Positions 10,261 to 24,300 of a stretch of DNA of 64,000 nt are shown here, piece by piece; the stretch's first letter is position 1, and each line of letters begins with the position of its first letter. Under the pieces are notes generated by a model. That model was not told where the DNA came from and did not search any database. It saw only the letters and a list, made by a program, of their open reading frames with translations. The stretch is from Rachycentron canadum. Lineage: Eukaryota > Chordata > Actinopteri > Carangiformes > Rachycentridae. The position numbers and the translations under genes were made by a program. The stretch spans positions 14,320,029 through 14,384,028 of the forward strand of contig CM076666.1 of the NCBI GenBank assembly GCA_038496675.1, in the 5' to 3' direction.

Positions 10261-13200
10261 AAGTGGAATCTTGTTCTTTCTCACACACAGATTTTACAAC
10301 AATGTGACAAATTATTACGGACATATACGCACAGACACACACCCATATGCATTCTCCAAAACTCTGGCATCCACATCAATTCGCACATGTCTTGATATGT
10401 TCACCAGCATTCCACAGCTCTCAGCAGCCTCTCACCTACCGTACCTGCAGTTTCTCGATTCCCCTCACGTGTCTTTGTATTTCCAGACTGCTAAGACGCT
10501 CTGTGGCTCCTTGCTTGACCTCTCAGCATTTCCTTCTTTATGTGAAACACAGCTACCCCTCTTTTTTGCCAGTCTGTCAGTCAGTCAGCCAGGCAGTCTG
10601 TCCATTCACAAGCTCCTCACACCAGCCACGGTTGCCCATTCACAAAAATTAAATAGGAAAAAAAAAAAAACACACAGGGGAGGAATATCCAATGGAGAGA
10701 AGCAAAAGCGGCGCAACAGAGGAGAGCAGAGTGTGATTCTTGGGTCTGTCTGTGAAGCAGCGTGGCTAGTGTGGAGTTTAGAGTCAGGCTCACTGTTGTG
10801 TGTTGCTCATGTAGGACGAGCGAGAGAGTGAGAGGAAGGGAGGGAGGGCAGCAGCACTGTGCTGTGGAGATGTCGCACCACTAGTTTTTATAGCAGGGTG
10901 GGTAGCTGGAAGATAATAATACCCCATCCTCCTCCACAACACAAGTTTAAGCGCACTGTGTAATAAGCCCATGGCGCAGACACCCTCTGATTTAGGTCAG
11001 ACAAAATGAATTTTTAGTTGTGTTAGAGTGGATTTTGGTATAAAGGGACCGGGGCAAAGAAACTCGAAGGGGTTGTTTGGGGAGACCGAGGGAGGGTAAA
11101 AAAAGGAAAGGAAAAAGAGAGAGAAAAGTTGGGAAACTATTTTGTGCACCTCTGTTGTTTAGTCTCAAACTGAGATGAGGAGATGTAGAGAGGCAGAAAC
11201 ACAACTGCCAGTTGGTTTCAGTTTTACACCTGTCTTAATGTCATATCTCCTATAATCTATTTTCTCCCACATACCATTGCACCCAAAAGTAGATTCAATA
11301 ATAAACATCATTTAAACGACTTTTGAGACCTCTGTGCATTTGTTCAGGCACTAGAGTCAAAGACAGGTAACAAAAGGTGCACACTGGACACATGCAGCCC
11401 CTGTAACTGCTTCATCTGACGGATTACTGAAAACATTTCAGCCATGTGGCATTCAGAAGCTAGTGAAACTGTCTGCTACAGTCAAAGGTGCTTATTTAAG
11501 CATACATTTTACTTAAAAGCTGACTCTAGAGATACAATTAAACCACAAACGAAAATTCTGATTATGTACAGACTAATTTTTTAACCAACGTTTCGTTAAC
11601 CGAGGTTTCAGTAACCAAGCTGAAGTGAGTGCCGTTTTGAGTCAGAAAGTGGTGAAGCAGCGTAACAGTTGGTGAGTGCACCACCGCCTCAGTCTGTGGA
11701 GAGGAGGAGGAAGTTTATGCAGAAAAGTGAACAAATAAGACAATAAGACGCTTAAAACGTATAGGACAAGAAACCCTGTTTTAGCAGGAGTTTTGGGGAG
11801 AAATATAAAGTCAAGAAAATGTGGAGAGTGAAGAGACTGTTGTAAATGTTCATGACATAAAAACTAAATAGCACAGAGAATGGCTGACAAAGCTGCTTCC
11901 TGTGTTGTGTCAAAGTGTGTGTGTGTGCGTGCATGTGTGTATCTGACAGTGAGAATGAGAAAAGAAAAAAGAAGAACAAGAGAGGAAGAGTATTTCCTTT
12001 GCTTTCACAGACAGACCAAATGTTTTACTATGACATCGCATATTCACAGGATCTGAAACAGCCCTTGGGCTTTTCCTGTATGACATCATAAGACCGCGCC
12101 TTTTTTTGAAAACCATCAATACCTGAGGGATATGTTTTGCAAAAAAACATTTTTAAAATTTCAGACAGACTTTTTTTTTCTAGGAAAAAAAACACTGCCT
12201 TGCAGATAATAAAACAATCCAACCTTAGCAGTTTTTCATTCATAAAGGTGGAATATGCAGTGAGCCATTGTTTTCTTAGTGGTTACTGCACCTTCAAATC
12301 TACTAAAATATTCCTAACCATCCATAAATCATACCCAACAATCAAACTGTGAAAACAGTCAAATTATGTCGAGTTAACCTCCGCAAACAAGTAGACATCA
12401 GAGTGTACATCAGACTGCTATGCCCACTTCCCCCTGGGGAAAACATGGACCAAAGCAAACCACAGCCCATGCCCTGGTGGTTTACACTGTTTTGTGCAGG
12501 GTGAGAGCTGAGGCCAGCTCACATTGGCATCTAGTATATATAAACAGGGTTAGCCACTAACTGCTAGCAGGCCAGCCAGAGGTCCAGAAAAACAACACTT
12601 GCCATCCTTTAAGATCATCTATTCTAAACATGTTGCCATCACAGTAAGACATGGTGAATGGTACCTGTGAGGACCACTGTGTAGTTCTGTAAAACTGCAG
12701 GCAGTTGCACTGCAGACTGCCATGTCAGGCCATGGCTGACCCAAACCAGCGTGCTGTGTAAATTACACAGATTTACACTGCAGCTCGTCCAGTGGTGTCA
12801 TTTTCAAAGTATCTCAGTCTAATTAATGTGCTTGCAACTGTTTTATATATTATCATATAAAGAAAACAGTAACAAGAAAGTTTATCTTGGTGCTCCAGTG
12901 CTTTATATTTCTGTAGAATTATCATAAGGCTAAATATTGATTGTTTTCCTCCCTCCGTCCTTCTCGAGTGTTAGGCTAAACCAAGAAGTGGTGAGTCTTG
13001 TGGCTCAGTCTGAGAGCTAACACTCACAGGACTTGAGGATTCAAGAGGCTGAGTAAGAGTCATCTGTTTTGTCTGTTTGTCTGTCGTCTGAGTGTACCTG
13101 TGTACTGCCACTTGCTGCACCCAGCAAAATACACACACCAGGGCACCAGGCACTTTGTGGGGGGTAGAGGATCAGTACATAAAATTGATATCATGTAGAC

Positions 13201-16200
13201 TTTGATGCTGTACTCAATTTGGCTTACTGTACAGTATAGTAGAAACACAGTAAGCAGGCTTTGAACAGAAATATAAATAACTTGAATCTGAACTTGACTG
13301 AAATTGGCTCTCAATCAGAATATAAGACTGTAGCGTAGCAGCACGACAGCCACACACTACATCACAGAGCACTGATCTGCATGTGTCAGTTAAACAAAGG
13401 CACACCCTCACTGACAGGCTCATCATTATTATCAGTCAGTTCCTTTTAAAATAAAGACCTTTTAGACTTGATCCTTCTGATCATTCAATGCTGTTAATAT
13501 TATTTTAAGCATAGAAAAAAAAAAGTTACTACTTACTCTCAGAAGCTCCATAATGTGATCCCTGACTTGCTTGCTTTACTGAAAGGCAGGGCTGTTTGAC
13601 ACAAAGCAACCACATCTCCGCTGTTTGAACACACCACTTTCCCACACACATTTTCATGTCCCCTGTTCAGTCACTCATTTTGATCTCGTCTCCAGTGTAA
13701 CTGCTTTCAAAACATCAGAACTTGCCATTTACCTGCGGACGTGCAGAGCTCCATCACCTGATAATGGAAATGATGTGTTCAGCATTCAGCCGTGATATCA
13801 TTTTGGTAGCTAATTGTGCGGTAATTATATCAGTGTTGCATTGCTCGTAAAACTAGTCAGCGTTTGCTTAATAAACAATATGTTATACTATAGTACTGTT
13901 TGCACTACCAGAGCTCAAAAATTGTTTCTGTCAGACCGTACCATTACACTGGTACAATAAAAACAAAGCGGTGGATGGTTCAGCCAAAGGTCAGGTTGCT
14001 TGAAAAGAACTAGCTGATACTATTATTATTTATTTTTGTCCAATCATGGAAGAATGCAAAAGTGTTGTTCCAAGTGGCTGAACTTGAATGTGAGGTGAAA
14101 AGAACAAAGGAAAGAAAGAGGAAGGAGACAGAGACTGCCCTTCCCAGAAAATTGGCAACATCAGTTGTTTCAGCAAGTGTCTCAATTATAAGGGCCCTCT
14201 TGGTTAGATTGGTCACTTAAAGGGGATTATCTCATAATAAATAAAAATTAAATACGAAGTTGTAAGTTCCAGGTTGCTGTAAACTACAGAAACTCAACTA
14301 AAATGTACACAACTAAAATGTATGTAGCTGTGTGTACATGGCAAATGAGTTTAAGGGAATGCTGTAGATTAAGTAACTGTAGAGATGGACAAATACAATC
14401 AGTCTGACTTGTGACTCAGAGGCCAGCTGTGGCCTGGTGTGGGAGAGGAGCAGGAAAAGGAGTCATCCCTTGTAGTCCAGAGATAGAGCATCACAGCAGC
14501 CTCCCATGTTTACACCCCCTACCTCCTAAAGTCCAAGGACGGAGACACACACACACACGGATGCAATGCTGCTCAAACACAACTGTACATGCTGCCTCAC
14601 TCAGTCACAGACAAATGCATGTAAAGACACACACACACACACACACCCCTCTGTCATTGCACTGAGGCCATTAGAATTTACCTTGGAGCATGCCATTCAG
14701 GTGAGTGAGGTGAGGGCGTTTACTTACTGCTGATCTGTCTGTTTGTGCTCTAACTTTTCTCATGTTTTCTCTTCCTTTCAAACATCCTAATCGGTATTGG
14801 AAGCTTTGCCAGAAAGGAGGCAAAGTATACAAACTGCATATTTAAAACAAATGCTAGGAGAGACGAAGTTACAATGTTTCACAGGTGGCCGTAATGCATT
14901 ATATGAACTGTACTGTGTGTGAAGATAACTTAATTGTCTTGATGTTTGTTGAAGACAAATACAATTATTCTGTATGTCTGAGGGCATTTCATCCACTTTT
15001 ATTTTTATGTCCTTGCTAGAATATGGAAATTTATTCTGGACCTCGAACTGCAACAAAATGTACAAGTCAACATCACGACCTCCACCACCATGTTGCTACT
15101 TCTGAATGCATTTCAGTACTGTACTGTGTTCATTTGATTGACTTTAGGTGAATATTTGTGTGTGTGTGTGTGTGTGCGTGTTGGGAGGGTCGTGGGGTGA
15201 ATGAGGACAACTCCATACGGTGATAACGAGAAGGAGGCCAGCCTTGGTGGGACAGCCTCTGTCTGCCCTCAGGTAGTGTGTGTGTGTGTATGTTTGTGTG
15301 TGCATGTGTGTGTGTCAGCAGGAGAGCCCTCAGGCACTCTGGCACCTCCTAATTAAAAGCAGTCAGGCTGCAGGGCAGGGGAGACAGATGCCTGTCATGA
15401 CACACACACGCACGCTCACACATGCATGAGGTGGTGGAGCACATTCAACCACGCGCACACTCACAAATGCACTAGTGTGATGTGTGGGTCAGCTATTTTT
15501 GAGCAATCTCATCCCACCTACTCAGGTATCACACAGGTAAGTAATCTGTATGTGACCCAGATGACAAAAAAGAGGCAGTGAAATCAACACAGCAGGGACA
15601 TAATTCATGTTAATAAAGGTCCATAAGTACCAGAAAATTTCAACATACAGTCTGTGAATGTGTTTGTTGCCTGAACTGTTTATACGCCAGTTTCATGATT
15701 GAATCCATTACTTATTTTTAAAGGTTAGCCTGAGGTTAAAACAAATTAGGCTAATTTGGTCAAAAATCCATCAATGAACTCCCATTAGTTTTCTTTCTAC
15801 CTGAAAACCTGCTGGATTATGTCCAACTTGTTCACCAGCAACACACACCGGGCGTACCTCGCACACTCGCATGCAGTCGTGACCCATAGCAGCTTCCAGA
15901 TTGACACATCTCTCTCTCCCTGCAGCACAGAGTGAGACATAATTGTGCTGAATGTCTGTTACCTGCAGACTCTGTCACATTTTATCTCAGTTCCCCCATG
16001 TACGGCCCAGGGCTGCAGGCGACCACATATAGTACTGAGCAGGCTAACTGCTGTTTGTCTGGGGTGGGTGGGTGGATCAAGGCATGCTGCTCTCCTTTCT
16101 CTCCCAGTGATTAGATAGCATAAGCAGGCCAGCTAGCCTAACCCACACACTCATGTCTCTAAAACTGCCATCCAGCCCTGCTTTCTCTCTCGCTGCCTCT

Positions 16201-19200
16201 CACACACAGGTGGGTGGACCCACTTATTCAACCCAGATCTTTCTTTTAGACATTATGAAATCGTGCTCTTTTTTTCCCTTTCTTCTTTTTCTTTATCTGA
16301 CTCCCTGATGCTGAATGACACTCGACTCAATGTTTCCTGCCACGTCTTCACAGCTGTGTTTTATAAAGTAGAGCTTTAATTTTCTAATTTACCAGGTGAT
16401 AATTTTGCCTAACTGTCAAGCTGAGAATCATGTCTCTTTGCACTTGTCACTAAAGCCTGAGTCTAGGTGGGTTGCCATTAGTTACAGGGGCATATTTTCT
16501 ATTATCTAGGTAACATTCAGGAAACACCCACAATTTGTGTGTAAAATGCCTCATTGTGCAACCACATTACAAACTGTGCTGTCACTGACATTTTAATGTT
16601 GAAATGTGTTACTGTGACTGATAACTTTGACTGCTGAGAATATAAAAACCACTGCAACACACACAAACTAGAGAGCTATAAGCTATTCATAGTTAAGTAA
16701 AGTTAAAAAGGTAAAATAACTGTTAAAAGATTTGTTAAATTTTAATTAATTTAGAAAGTGGAAAGCAGCTGATGCTATTTAACTGAGGTTAAATAAAACA
16801 TACAGTTATATAAGTGCTACAAGGAGATTCCATGCAAATCAGGAATAGTGTAAACAAATAAAATAAAAAATAAAATACAGAAATGTGATAAAAAAGAAGC
16901 ATGTACTGAGGAGTTAAGAAGAGGAGAATGGTGGGAATGGAGAAATTGTAAATAGTAATAAGTATATAGCTTGAAAAGCGGAGAGGGTGCGATTAAGCCG
17001 ACCTCCAGTGAGTGCGAGTGCCTGCCTCCATGGCTGCTTTGTCGTTTGAGCCAGGTGCAGTGTTTCGTGAGGAGCGCAAAAGTACACAAATCCCACAGAG
17101 GCAGCTTTTTTGGCAGGGCTTGGGCCTCCCACCCACGGCAGCCTCTTCAAGCCTCCTCCCATCCTCTATTCATCTGTGAGGGGCGGCTTACTCACCCAGC
17201 CCAACTCCACACAACAAAACCTGGACCTCAATCCTACGGAGGAGGGCGGACACGCACACATGCACATACAAGCGGCTATTCAGCAAGTGTAGACACAGAA
17301 ACACACGTGTTTATTACCCTCAACCAACACAAAAAGTTGTTTTGATGGTACACAGCTGACTGATCAGGTGACATTGTGTCTCAGATTGTGACGTAACTGA
17401 CTGATTTTAGACAGCTGTGATAAGATGACATCAATGTCATGGGAGGTTAAAATCGGATTGTGTATCCCTGTGTAAATGCTGTTATGTGGGCATGCCCACA
17501 CACTGTCAGTTGGGAAGAAGGCGTGTGGACTCATTCACTCAGTCGGTCTCATAATGAACACACTGCATCATTTTTGCAATTATGAAGCTACACCCTCATT
17601 CACTTGACAGATTCAAGTCTCTCTTACATCAAGTCAGTTCACGCCCTCACATACATTTACAAACTCGCTTAGATACAATATTTTTTTATACAAATGCAAG
17701 GTCACTTCCTGTGTGGAGTTAGTTGACTGCTTATCGTATACACTCTGTTATAGGTGAGATTGGACAAACATGAATGAAATCTGCCTAAGGTAATGCTTGT
17801 TAAACAAAGCAACGCAAGAGAGGTCCTGTGACTAAAGACCTGCGTGGATCAGGTTAAATTCAGATAATCCTAGAGAGAAAAAGAGCCAAACAGGGCACCT
17901 CTTTCTCTCACCTGATGAGAGTAGGTGTGGTGTCTACTTGACTTTATCCCCATCTAACCCCCACTGTGAGGGAGGAAGAAGGAAGGAAGAGCGCTCTATA
18001 GGGTTGGCCCTTTTTTTCATTATTGATGAAGGCTGATAAGTATTTCAGGCTGAGATGTATGATCACACTGCTTCAAAGTTGTTTTTTAAAGGAAGCTACA
18101 AACAAGGTGACAAACAGGGTGCCTGTATAAAGAACTGCATTAATTAGATTATATGGTACTGAAATCATTTCATTAGCCAATGAAACGCTATTACTTATTG
18201 CAATGTTGTTCTCACTAGCAAAAAAGTATAGTGGCAGATGGAACAATGCAGCGCCTATATCTGGTAGATCAGCCAGTATGGCGAATGATCACATTTAGTA
18301 ATACATCTTAACAGTTAACAGGCAGGAAGATTTAAATAATTCTGAATGTCACACCTCTGCCTCCACATCTGTTTCACAGATAAACTGAATCTGCAGTTAA
18401 ATTTAAAGTGAAATCTGTTTGTGTGGCTGCTGACTGATTGGAGGACAGATGTTACCCCATGCGCCTTATTAGTGCTATGTCAATTCAGGAGCATGGTAAA
18501 TTTAATCTCGCAACCACTCAGGCAGCTTCTTGGTGGCAGAAATGTGATGATTGAGAAGGAAAAAAATATATATAGAAATCATGCACAACAGTTGATTGTG
18601 TAGTTGCCTCGACAATAAGAAGTAAGAGTGAAAATGATGTTAGTCTTTCAATCTGTTCCAGCTTTGTCATGCTTTCGCTTGCTTCCTCCTCAGTTTGTGA
18701 CTGTTACAGTATGTGAAGTGGGACGCTTTCACTGCCTGCAAAACTGTTGCAAGATATGCACAGGAAGGTTTCTGGAGAGCACTGACAATTAATGGACATC
18801 CTTTTTTTACTGTACATTCTGTTAAAAAAAAGTTTGAACCGTGGAGCCATTTGCAACTTGAAACAGGAACACAGAGGAACCTCATTCTACAAAAGGTCAG
18901 CCATCCTTTAGTCTGATTCTGGGACTCAGTGGGTAGCAGACAGTTCTTGCATGCTTTGAATTTTTGCCACAACGCACAGAAAATATGAACCTCTCATTAT
19001 GAAATTTTTTAGGACATGTAAATAGTAGTATGATGAAGAAAAAAAAATCAGAAAAGAAAAGAGACAGCAAGATATTACTGACCTTTGAAGAAGAGAAGTT
19101 TTGAGTACAGTTCCTCTCTCACACACTCCTTGACAAGAAAGTTAACACTGTCTCAGCACGGGTAGACGTGTGAAAGTGAGAGCGGGTGAGCTAGAGTCTC

Positions 19201-20128
19201 AAATTTGCTCTGAAGGTGTGTCAGTGATTTGGGGGAGTGAAAAGGTACCGTTCCATGAAACGGTTATCTAAGAAACACAACAAAACAAAAACTGCTACAC
19301 CCACCAGCCTCAGCCAACACCCCTCCCTCCCTCTAAACCAAAAGTATTTGGCAGCAATCCCTACAAGTCCACCTGTGCTTAGGGGAGGGGAGTGACACAC
19401 ACTCGCACTCATAGGCCAAGCCTAAAAACCTGCTTGCGAGCTTGGACTGGGTGGTATGGTTGTGGTTGGAAATAGGCAGAGCTCAGCCTCGGGGCTGGGG
19501 CTGGAGGGCAGAGGAGATGGCTGCCTGAAGGTCTGGAGCCAGAGATGAGGCTGGAGAGCTGTGGCAAGACCTGGAGCAAGGGCTAGAGCACTGAGATTGG
19601 AGCTGGTGATGCTGTACTGAGTTTTCAAACAGGGTAGAGGTAAAAAATAGGGAAGAGGTAGTTCCAGTATAATGCAGGGTTGAACTAGTGGGTGGGTCTT
19701 TGTCTGTGCCAAACAGGAGCTTGAGGGGTTCATATCAGGTGTTGAACAAAAGACGTATCAGGGGAGAAATGAAAAGATTTGAAGAAAGGTAGTGTGAGTG
19801 TATTTGGGTGTGTACTTCAGTGTACCAGCTCGTACCTGGCAAAATGTAACAAGCATTGTGCTGCTCTGAGGCCCATAATGCAGGGTAATGGGAATATAAT
19901 AACAGGGTGTAATATGTGATGTAAATGCTGCTGAAGGTGTCATAATGGGTGATACAGACTCAACAGACATCATGGGATTTAATATAAAATGAAATGAAAT
20001 TATCTATACATAAATATATATATATATTAATGAAATTATGGTCAAAACATACTTTCCTGGGTCTATTTATTTCCATTTTAAGGCGGACTTGTTTGTGAAA
20101 AACAATCAATTCGTCTATAACTGACATT
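10261..20128. other. Non-coding stretch, no gene recognised
   Basis: Open frames here are short, unspliced and rich in His/Thr/Ser from CA/CT repeats. None looks like a protein. Contents: poly(A) at 10658-10670, GT/CA runs near 11920, 14540, 14632, 15158 and 15277, and a G-rich imperfect CTGGAGC-type repeat at about 19488-19620. Otherwise nothing is recognised. Confidence 0.55.
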
Positions 20129-20511
20129 TTAAAGGGGCGATTTGTAACTTGTCTCTGTTGCCAAACCTTTTTCACAAAGGAGCAAGTGGTGGTGATTGAG
20201 GCTAGACAAGACCTTCAGCCATCGTTGTGACGAAGTTATAATACACCTTCTGAGCAGCGCCACTTCCTCAAGGCAGATGTGAGGCTACAATGGATCTCTA
20301 TCAGAAAGTGACCAGACATGCTAGCTGGTTAGCATGCTAACTGGACACAGCGGACAAGACATGGTAGAAAGAAAAGTGAACATTGCTGTTGCTCTTCAGT
20401 GGTAGAGGCAGACCTTGGTGAGTAAAGGAATGAAGTTTGATGCTGAACTCTCACCAGTCAATGCTAATGTTTGCTATGTAGCAATAGCAAAATTACAAAT
20501 AGCTCTTTTAA
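20129..20511. mobile_element. Probable MITE with imperfect terminal inverted repeats and TTAA flanks
   Basis: The left end reads TTAA followed by AGGGGCGATTTGTAAC. The right end, read on the other strand, is TTAA followed by AAGAGCTATTTGTAAT, so the terminal repeats agree at most positions. The interior (about 375 bp) has no reading frame, so the element is non-autonomous. TTAA flanks fit a piggyBac-type duplication. A TA duplication by a Tc1/mariner-type enzyme cannot be excluded, because TTAA contains TA. Confidence 0.6.
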
Positions 20512-20907
20512 AACAAAGCATCAAATGATAATGTGACTGTGTGAAAGGAAGTGGTGAACCTACAGAGAACTATCACTTGGAACTGCATCTTTACAGAGTT
20601 TCGTAGTGAGTTTCAGCTCATTGTTTAGCTGTCTAACCTGCAACTTGACTATTTTGGTTCACTCTCACTGTTCAGTGCTTATCAGACAAATACAGTTAGA
20701 TATTATAGGGGAGCATTTAGCAGCTAAAGTGCGGTAGGATGGTAGGGACCAAAAAAGGAGATGAAGGATGGTGTAAATTGAACTTACAGTCGGATTCTGT
20801 GATGTGTAAATAAAAATGTCTTTGCTAACAAAGTTGTGATATCAACTTGATATATCACTATTTTTGTTTGTATTTTTTGTATTTTGTGTCATTGTGGAAT
20901 GTGTTCC

Positions 20908-20926
20908 TACTGCCCCCAAGTGGCAG
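20908..20926 (-). promoter_or_regulatory. Candidate CTCF-like site
   Basis: On the minus strand it reads CTGCCACTTGGGGGCAGTA, which resembles the CTCF core (CCASYAGRGGGC) at most of the strongest positions. Similar strings also occur in dispersed teleost repeats, so binding is uncertain. Confidence 0.3.
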
Positions 20927-22002
20927 TTAGTTACAGCAGGTTTGAACAATTGCTCACTTCTTATCGTCATGCAGTACAGTGTGGGATGAGGTGTTTTTCA
21001 GTGTGTCTGTGCTTCATTGTAGCTACTGTTGTAATCAGTCTGAGCTGCATGTAGGAGAAAATCCAGAAAAACAAGGGGAGAAGATTAAAACTATACACAG
21101 GAAGGTCCAGGAATAGATCCCTAATTTTTTCACAGATGGCAACTGACATTAGGGATAGTAAAACGATTGTGCTTCCTATGCAAACCATGTGATTAAGGCA
21201 TCTCATGGAGGCTTCCCTTGTAAGAATGCAGGATATATACAATATACACACAATCATTCATTCATGCAACTTAACTTGGGCCTTAGCACATACTAGTGTG
21301 AGTTAAGGTTACAATTGCCCTTCACTCTTTTGGAGATTTATCTTAACCAGAGCCCAGCCTCAAGTGCACTGTATTTGTTTCTTGACATACACACCCAGCT
21401 GAGATTTGGTCACTGTCCTGTCACTTGTAGTATCTTGTTCTTTGGAAAGAGGTCTAATATTTAACTTCTCTTGTAGATAAAAAAAAAATCCTTGAGCAAA
21501 TTTACTCAACCAATATATTGTTTGAATCGAACCATACAGGGTTATTGTGGGGCACAGAAGCAAGTGTAAAACATGTAACGTGGTGCTTTTCTTTCCATGT
21601 AGCAAGATCCTTATTTCTCATCTGAAATCTGAATAGATCTTGACAAAGTCTGTTTAATTTGGGAAGTTATTTGAGGTTGTGCATTTTTAAACCACATGTA
21701 CACTTCTTGCCCCTGACAGCACAGATTCCCCATCTGTGATTATCCTAATTTTTTATAATGTACCTTCATTATGAAAAGGCTGCTGAGTGTGAAGCCAGAC
21801 AAAAGCAATTTAAACATATTACTGGGAAAAAAGTATTTCAGTATCAGTCCATGACAGCACATGAATACTTAAATTCTCCCAAAAACATGTTCAGGTTGCT
21901 CAGCACTGCCTCACCCTGTCTAGAGTCACACCATAAAAAACTTAATTCACACTGAGCAGGTTGTGCATTTGTTCTTCAGATTTGTGATTTGCTTAAAGGA
22001 AT

Positions 22003-22490
22003 ATTTCAACATCTTGGTAAATGTATGAATTTGCTTTCTTGCCATGAGTTGCCATGAGAAGATCGACTCGATGCTAACTCCAGCAGCTAGCTTAGTGTAG
22101 CATGAAGACCAAAAGCAGAGGGAAATTCCCAACTTTACTTCATCCAAAAGTAAAAACATCTGCCTAGATTGCCCCTGAGGATGAGTTCAGACATAATCCA
22201 AAGTGAATTTTAGAGACAGCACAATTGCATACAAAGTCAATAAAAAAACAAAAATTTGCCTAAATTAGTGCAAACTGAAACAAAAACGCGCCTGCACGAC
22301 TTGAAAATGTTTCCACTTCAGTGAGGAATTATTATTTCACTTTTTATCTGAACACACCTTATAGGTCACTAATAAATGATTCATTTGTTGTTTGTTTGAC
22401 CCAGAAAAAAAGTAAATATAAAATATGTTTCCAGTCTTTAAACTGAGCTAAGATAACCAGCTGCTGGTTGGTTTGGTAGCTCCTACTTTT
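22003..22490. mobile_element. Degenerate foldback-type non-autonomous repeat
   Basis: The left end has AAAGGAATATTTCAACATCT, then TTTGCTTTCTTGCC, GAGAAGATCGA and an AGCTTAG/AGCATGAAGACC block. Near 22430-22480 the inner part of that block recurs inverted (TTTCCAGTCTTTAAACTGAG, then CAGCTGCTGG). Long inverted ends with no coding interior are the signature of a foldback MITE. The sequence resembles a family very common in percomorph fish as I remember it; I cannot give a database name. The right end is truncated. Confidence 0.6.
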
Positions 22491-24139
22491 ACTTACTATG
22501 CACACAAACATACCCATAAATAATTTTCATAGGAGGCTACCAGAAGTAACGATCTATAAGAGCATTATGAGGATACACACTAATACAACGCCTCAAGACT
22601 TAAGCTATAAATCAATATAAAGTTCATACAAAGTCCAATCATGAATCTTTGAGATTGTCCTAAACTTCTTCTCATAGCTGCTTAGAACAAGCATGATGGG
22701 CTGGTTCACATTCATTAGCATAAATCCGTTGGCAAGGTTTACCACCCTGTTAATTACTGGGGTTTCTTAGAAACTTTAGCAGGAGGAGACACATCAAGGG
22801 CAGCGCAGCAGAGCAAAGCAGAGTTTTGAGAATTTTTAAATTTCTTGCCAAATTAAAAGTGAATAATTCTATTTTGGTATAAACAAGTTTTCTCAACAGC
22901 ATGCATAAACTCACCTCCAACACTGATTAAAATCAGGATTTTTAATTATGTCTGTATGTGTCTCCTAACCTTTTTTATTTTTATTTTTTTGTACATGAGG
23001 CTGGGGTCCAGGGTACAGAACTATCCCCTTTGAATATAATAATGAAAAAGGCTTGCAGCACACAAAGCAACAACTCTTAGTTACACCCACATGCTGCTGT
23101 TGCTTTCATCCTGCCACCTGTGGAGTGGGTGTCACCATCCTATCCACCAAATCTGTCAGATAGACCTGTTTCTGCTCACAGGCCATGTTTTGGGTGATGG
23201 AATCTGTTTTATGAATAGTTTTTGTGTTGTTTTGAGTTTTGTTATGCTGTAGGCTCTTCTCCCCCCACACAGTAAAAATAAGAAGTGGATGTGATTAAAT
23301 AATGTGTTTTGAGACACAATAATGTTAAAGTTAGATTAATAATGATGCTTATAAATTAAAAGCACAAGATAAAACATCTTCTTATTTATTAGAGGATAAG
23401 TAAAGTGTTGTCCTTTTCTTTGGTCCGTTTTATTTCTCAGAATACATATAGTCAGTTCCTCTAGCTTCCAACCAAAGGATAGAACAAATTGTGCTTCTTT
23501 CAGACATGTGCAGAGATCAAGTGCAAGCCAAACAGATATATATGGTCAACAAAAAGAAGGAGAATAGACTAAAAATGCTGAGAAATTGATACAATATACT
23601 GCTTTTTCCAATTATGTAATAACTGTAAAGGTGTAAATTCACCATTTTCATTTGTAGATTCATTAAGAATGATAATTTGAACAATACAAAATACAGAGAT
23701 ACAAGATCTCATGAAATGATATATGATAATGATGAAATATTCTGTTTATTGTCCGTCTCTCTATTACATGCCAACTGTACTTTGTCCACCCCTCTCTCTT
23801 AAAAACTGATCCATCGAACTAACTAGAACTAGAGGCAGTAACACGGGTCAGAGGTGTGTAGGTGTGTGTGGGAGGTGTCAGTTTGCAACAACATCAACAT
23901 TATCGGCAGCTCTCTTTGCTTTCGAAGGTTCAAACATATGTGGCCCGATACAAACCACCTTTGTGTCCTCGTCCACCTCCTCCGTGAGTGGGGCTGGAGT
24001 ACGAGGCGAGTAATCCTCGAGAGTTACCATCAATGTCCAGTTTGCTGGATTCATCCTGGGTGATTTTGAGCCCTTAAGACCTTCTGAAAGTTACAGTAAG
24101 TCCCACCAACGCAGCCTATATTCCATGCAGACATTTCAT

Positions 24140-24300
24140 TTCACCCACAAATTTCAACCTCATAGTGGCGTTAGACAAAAAGTCAGATAATCACAAAGAC
24201 AGTAGGATCTATCATCTAGGGACCATGAATGGCTGCAAAATTCAATGTCATTTCACCCAGCAGTTGATTAGACATTGTCATGACAACATTGTCATGTCAC
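24140..24300 (+). mobile_element. Fragment of a teleost interspersed repeat
   Basis: Contains TGGCGTTAGACAAAAAGTCA, ATCACAAAGACAGTAGGATC and GGGACCATGAATGGCTGCA, in the order seen in the 3' half of a repeat widespread in fish genomes as I recall it. The copy at 26630-26985 appears to cover other parts of the same family. No coding capacity. Confidence 0.5.

Noticed and set aside
10271..10831. 186-codon plus-strand open frame
   Set aside because: Ser/Thr/His-rich from CA- and CT-rich DNA, no domain, no splice structure, and a poly(A)-encoded lysine run. Not protein-like.
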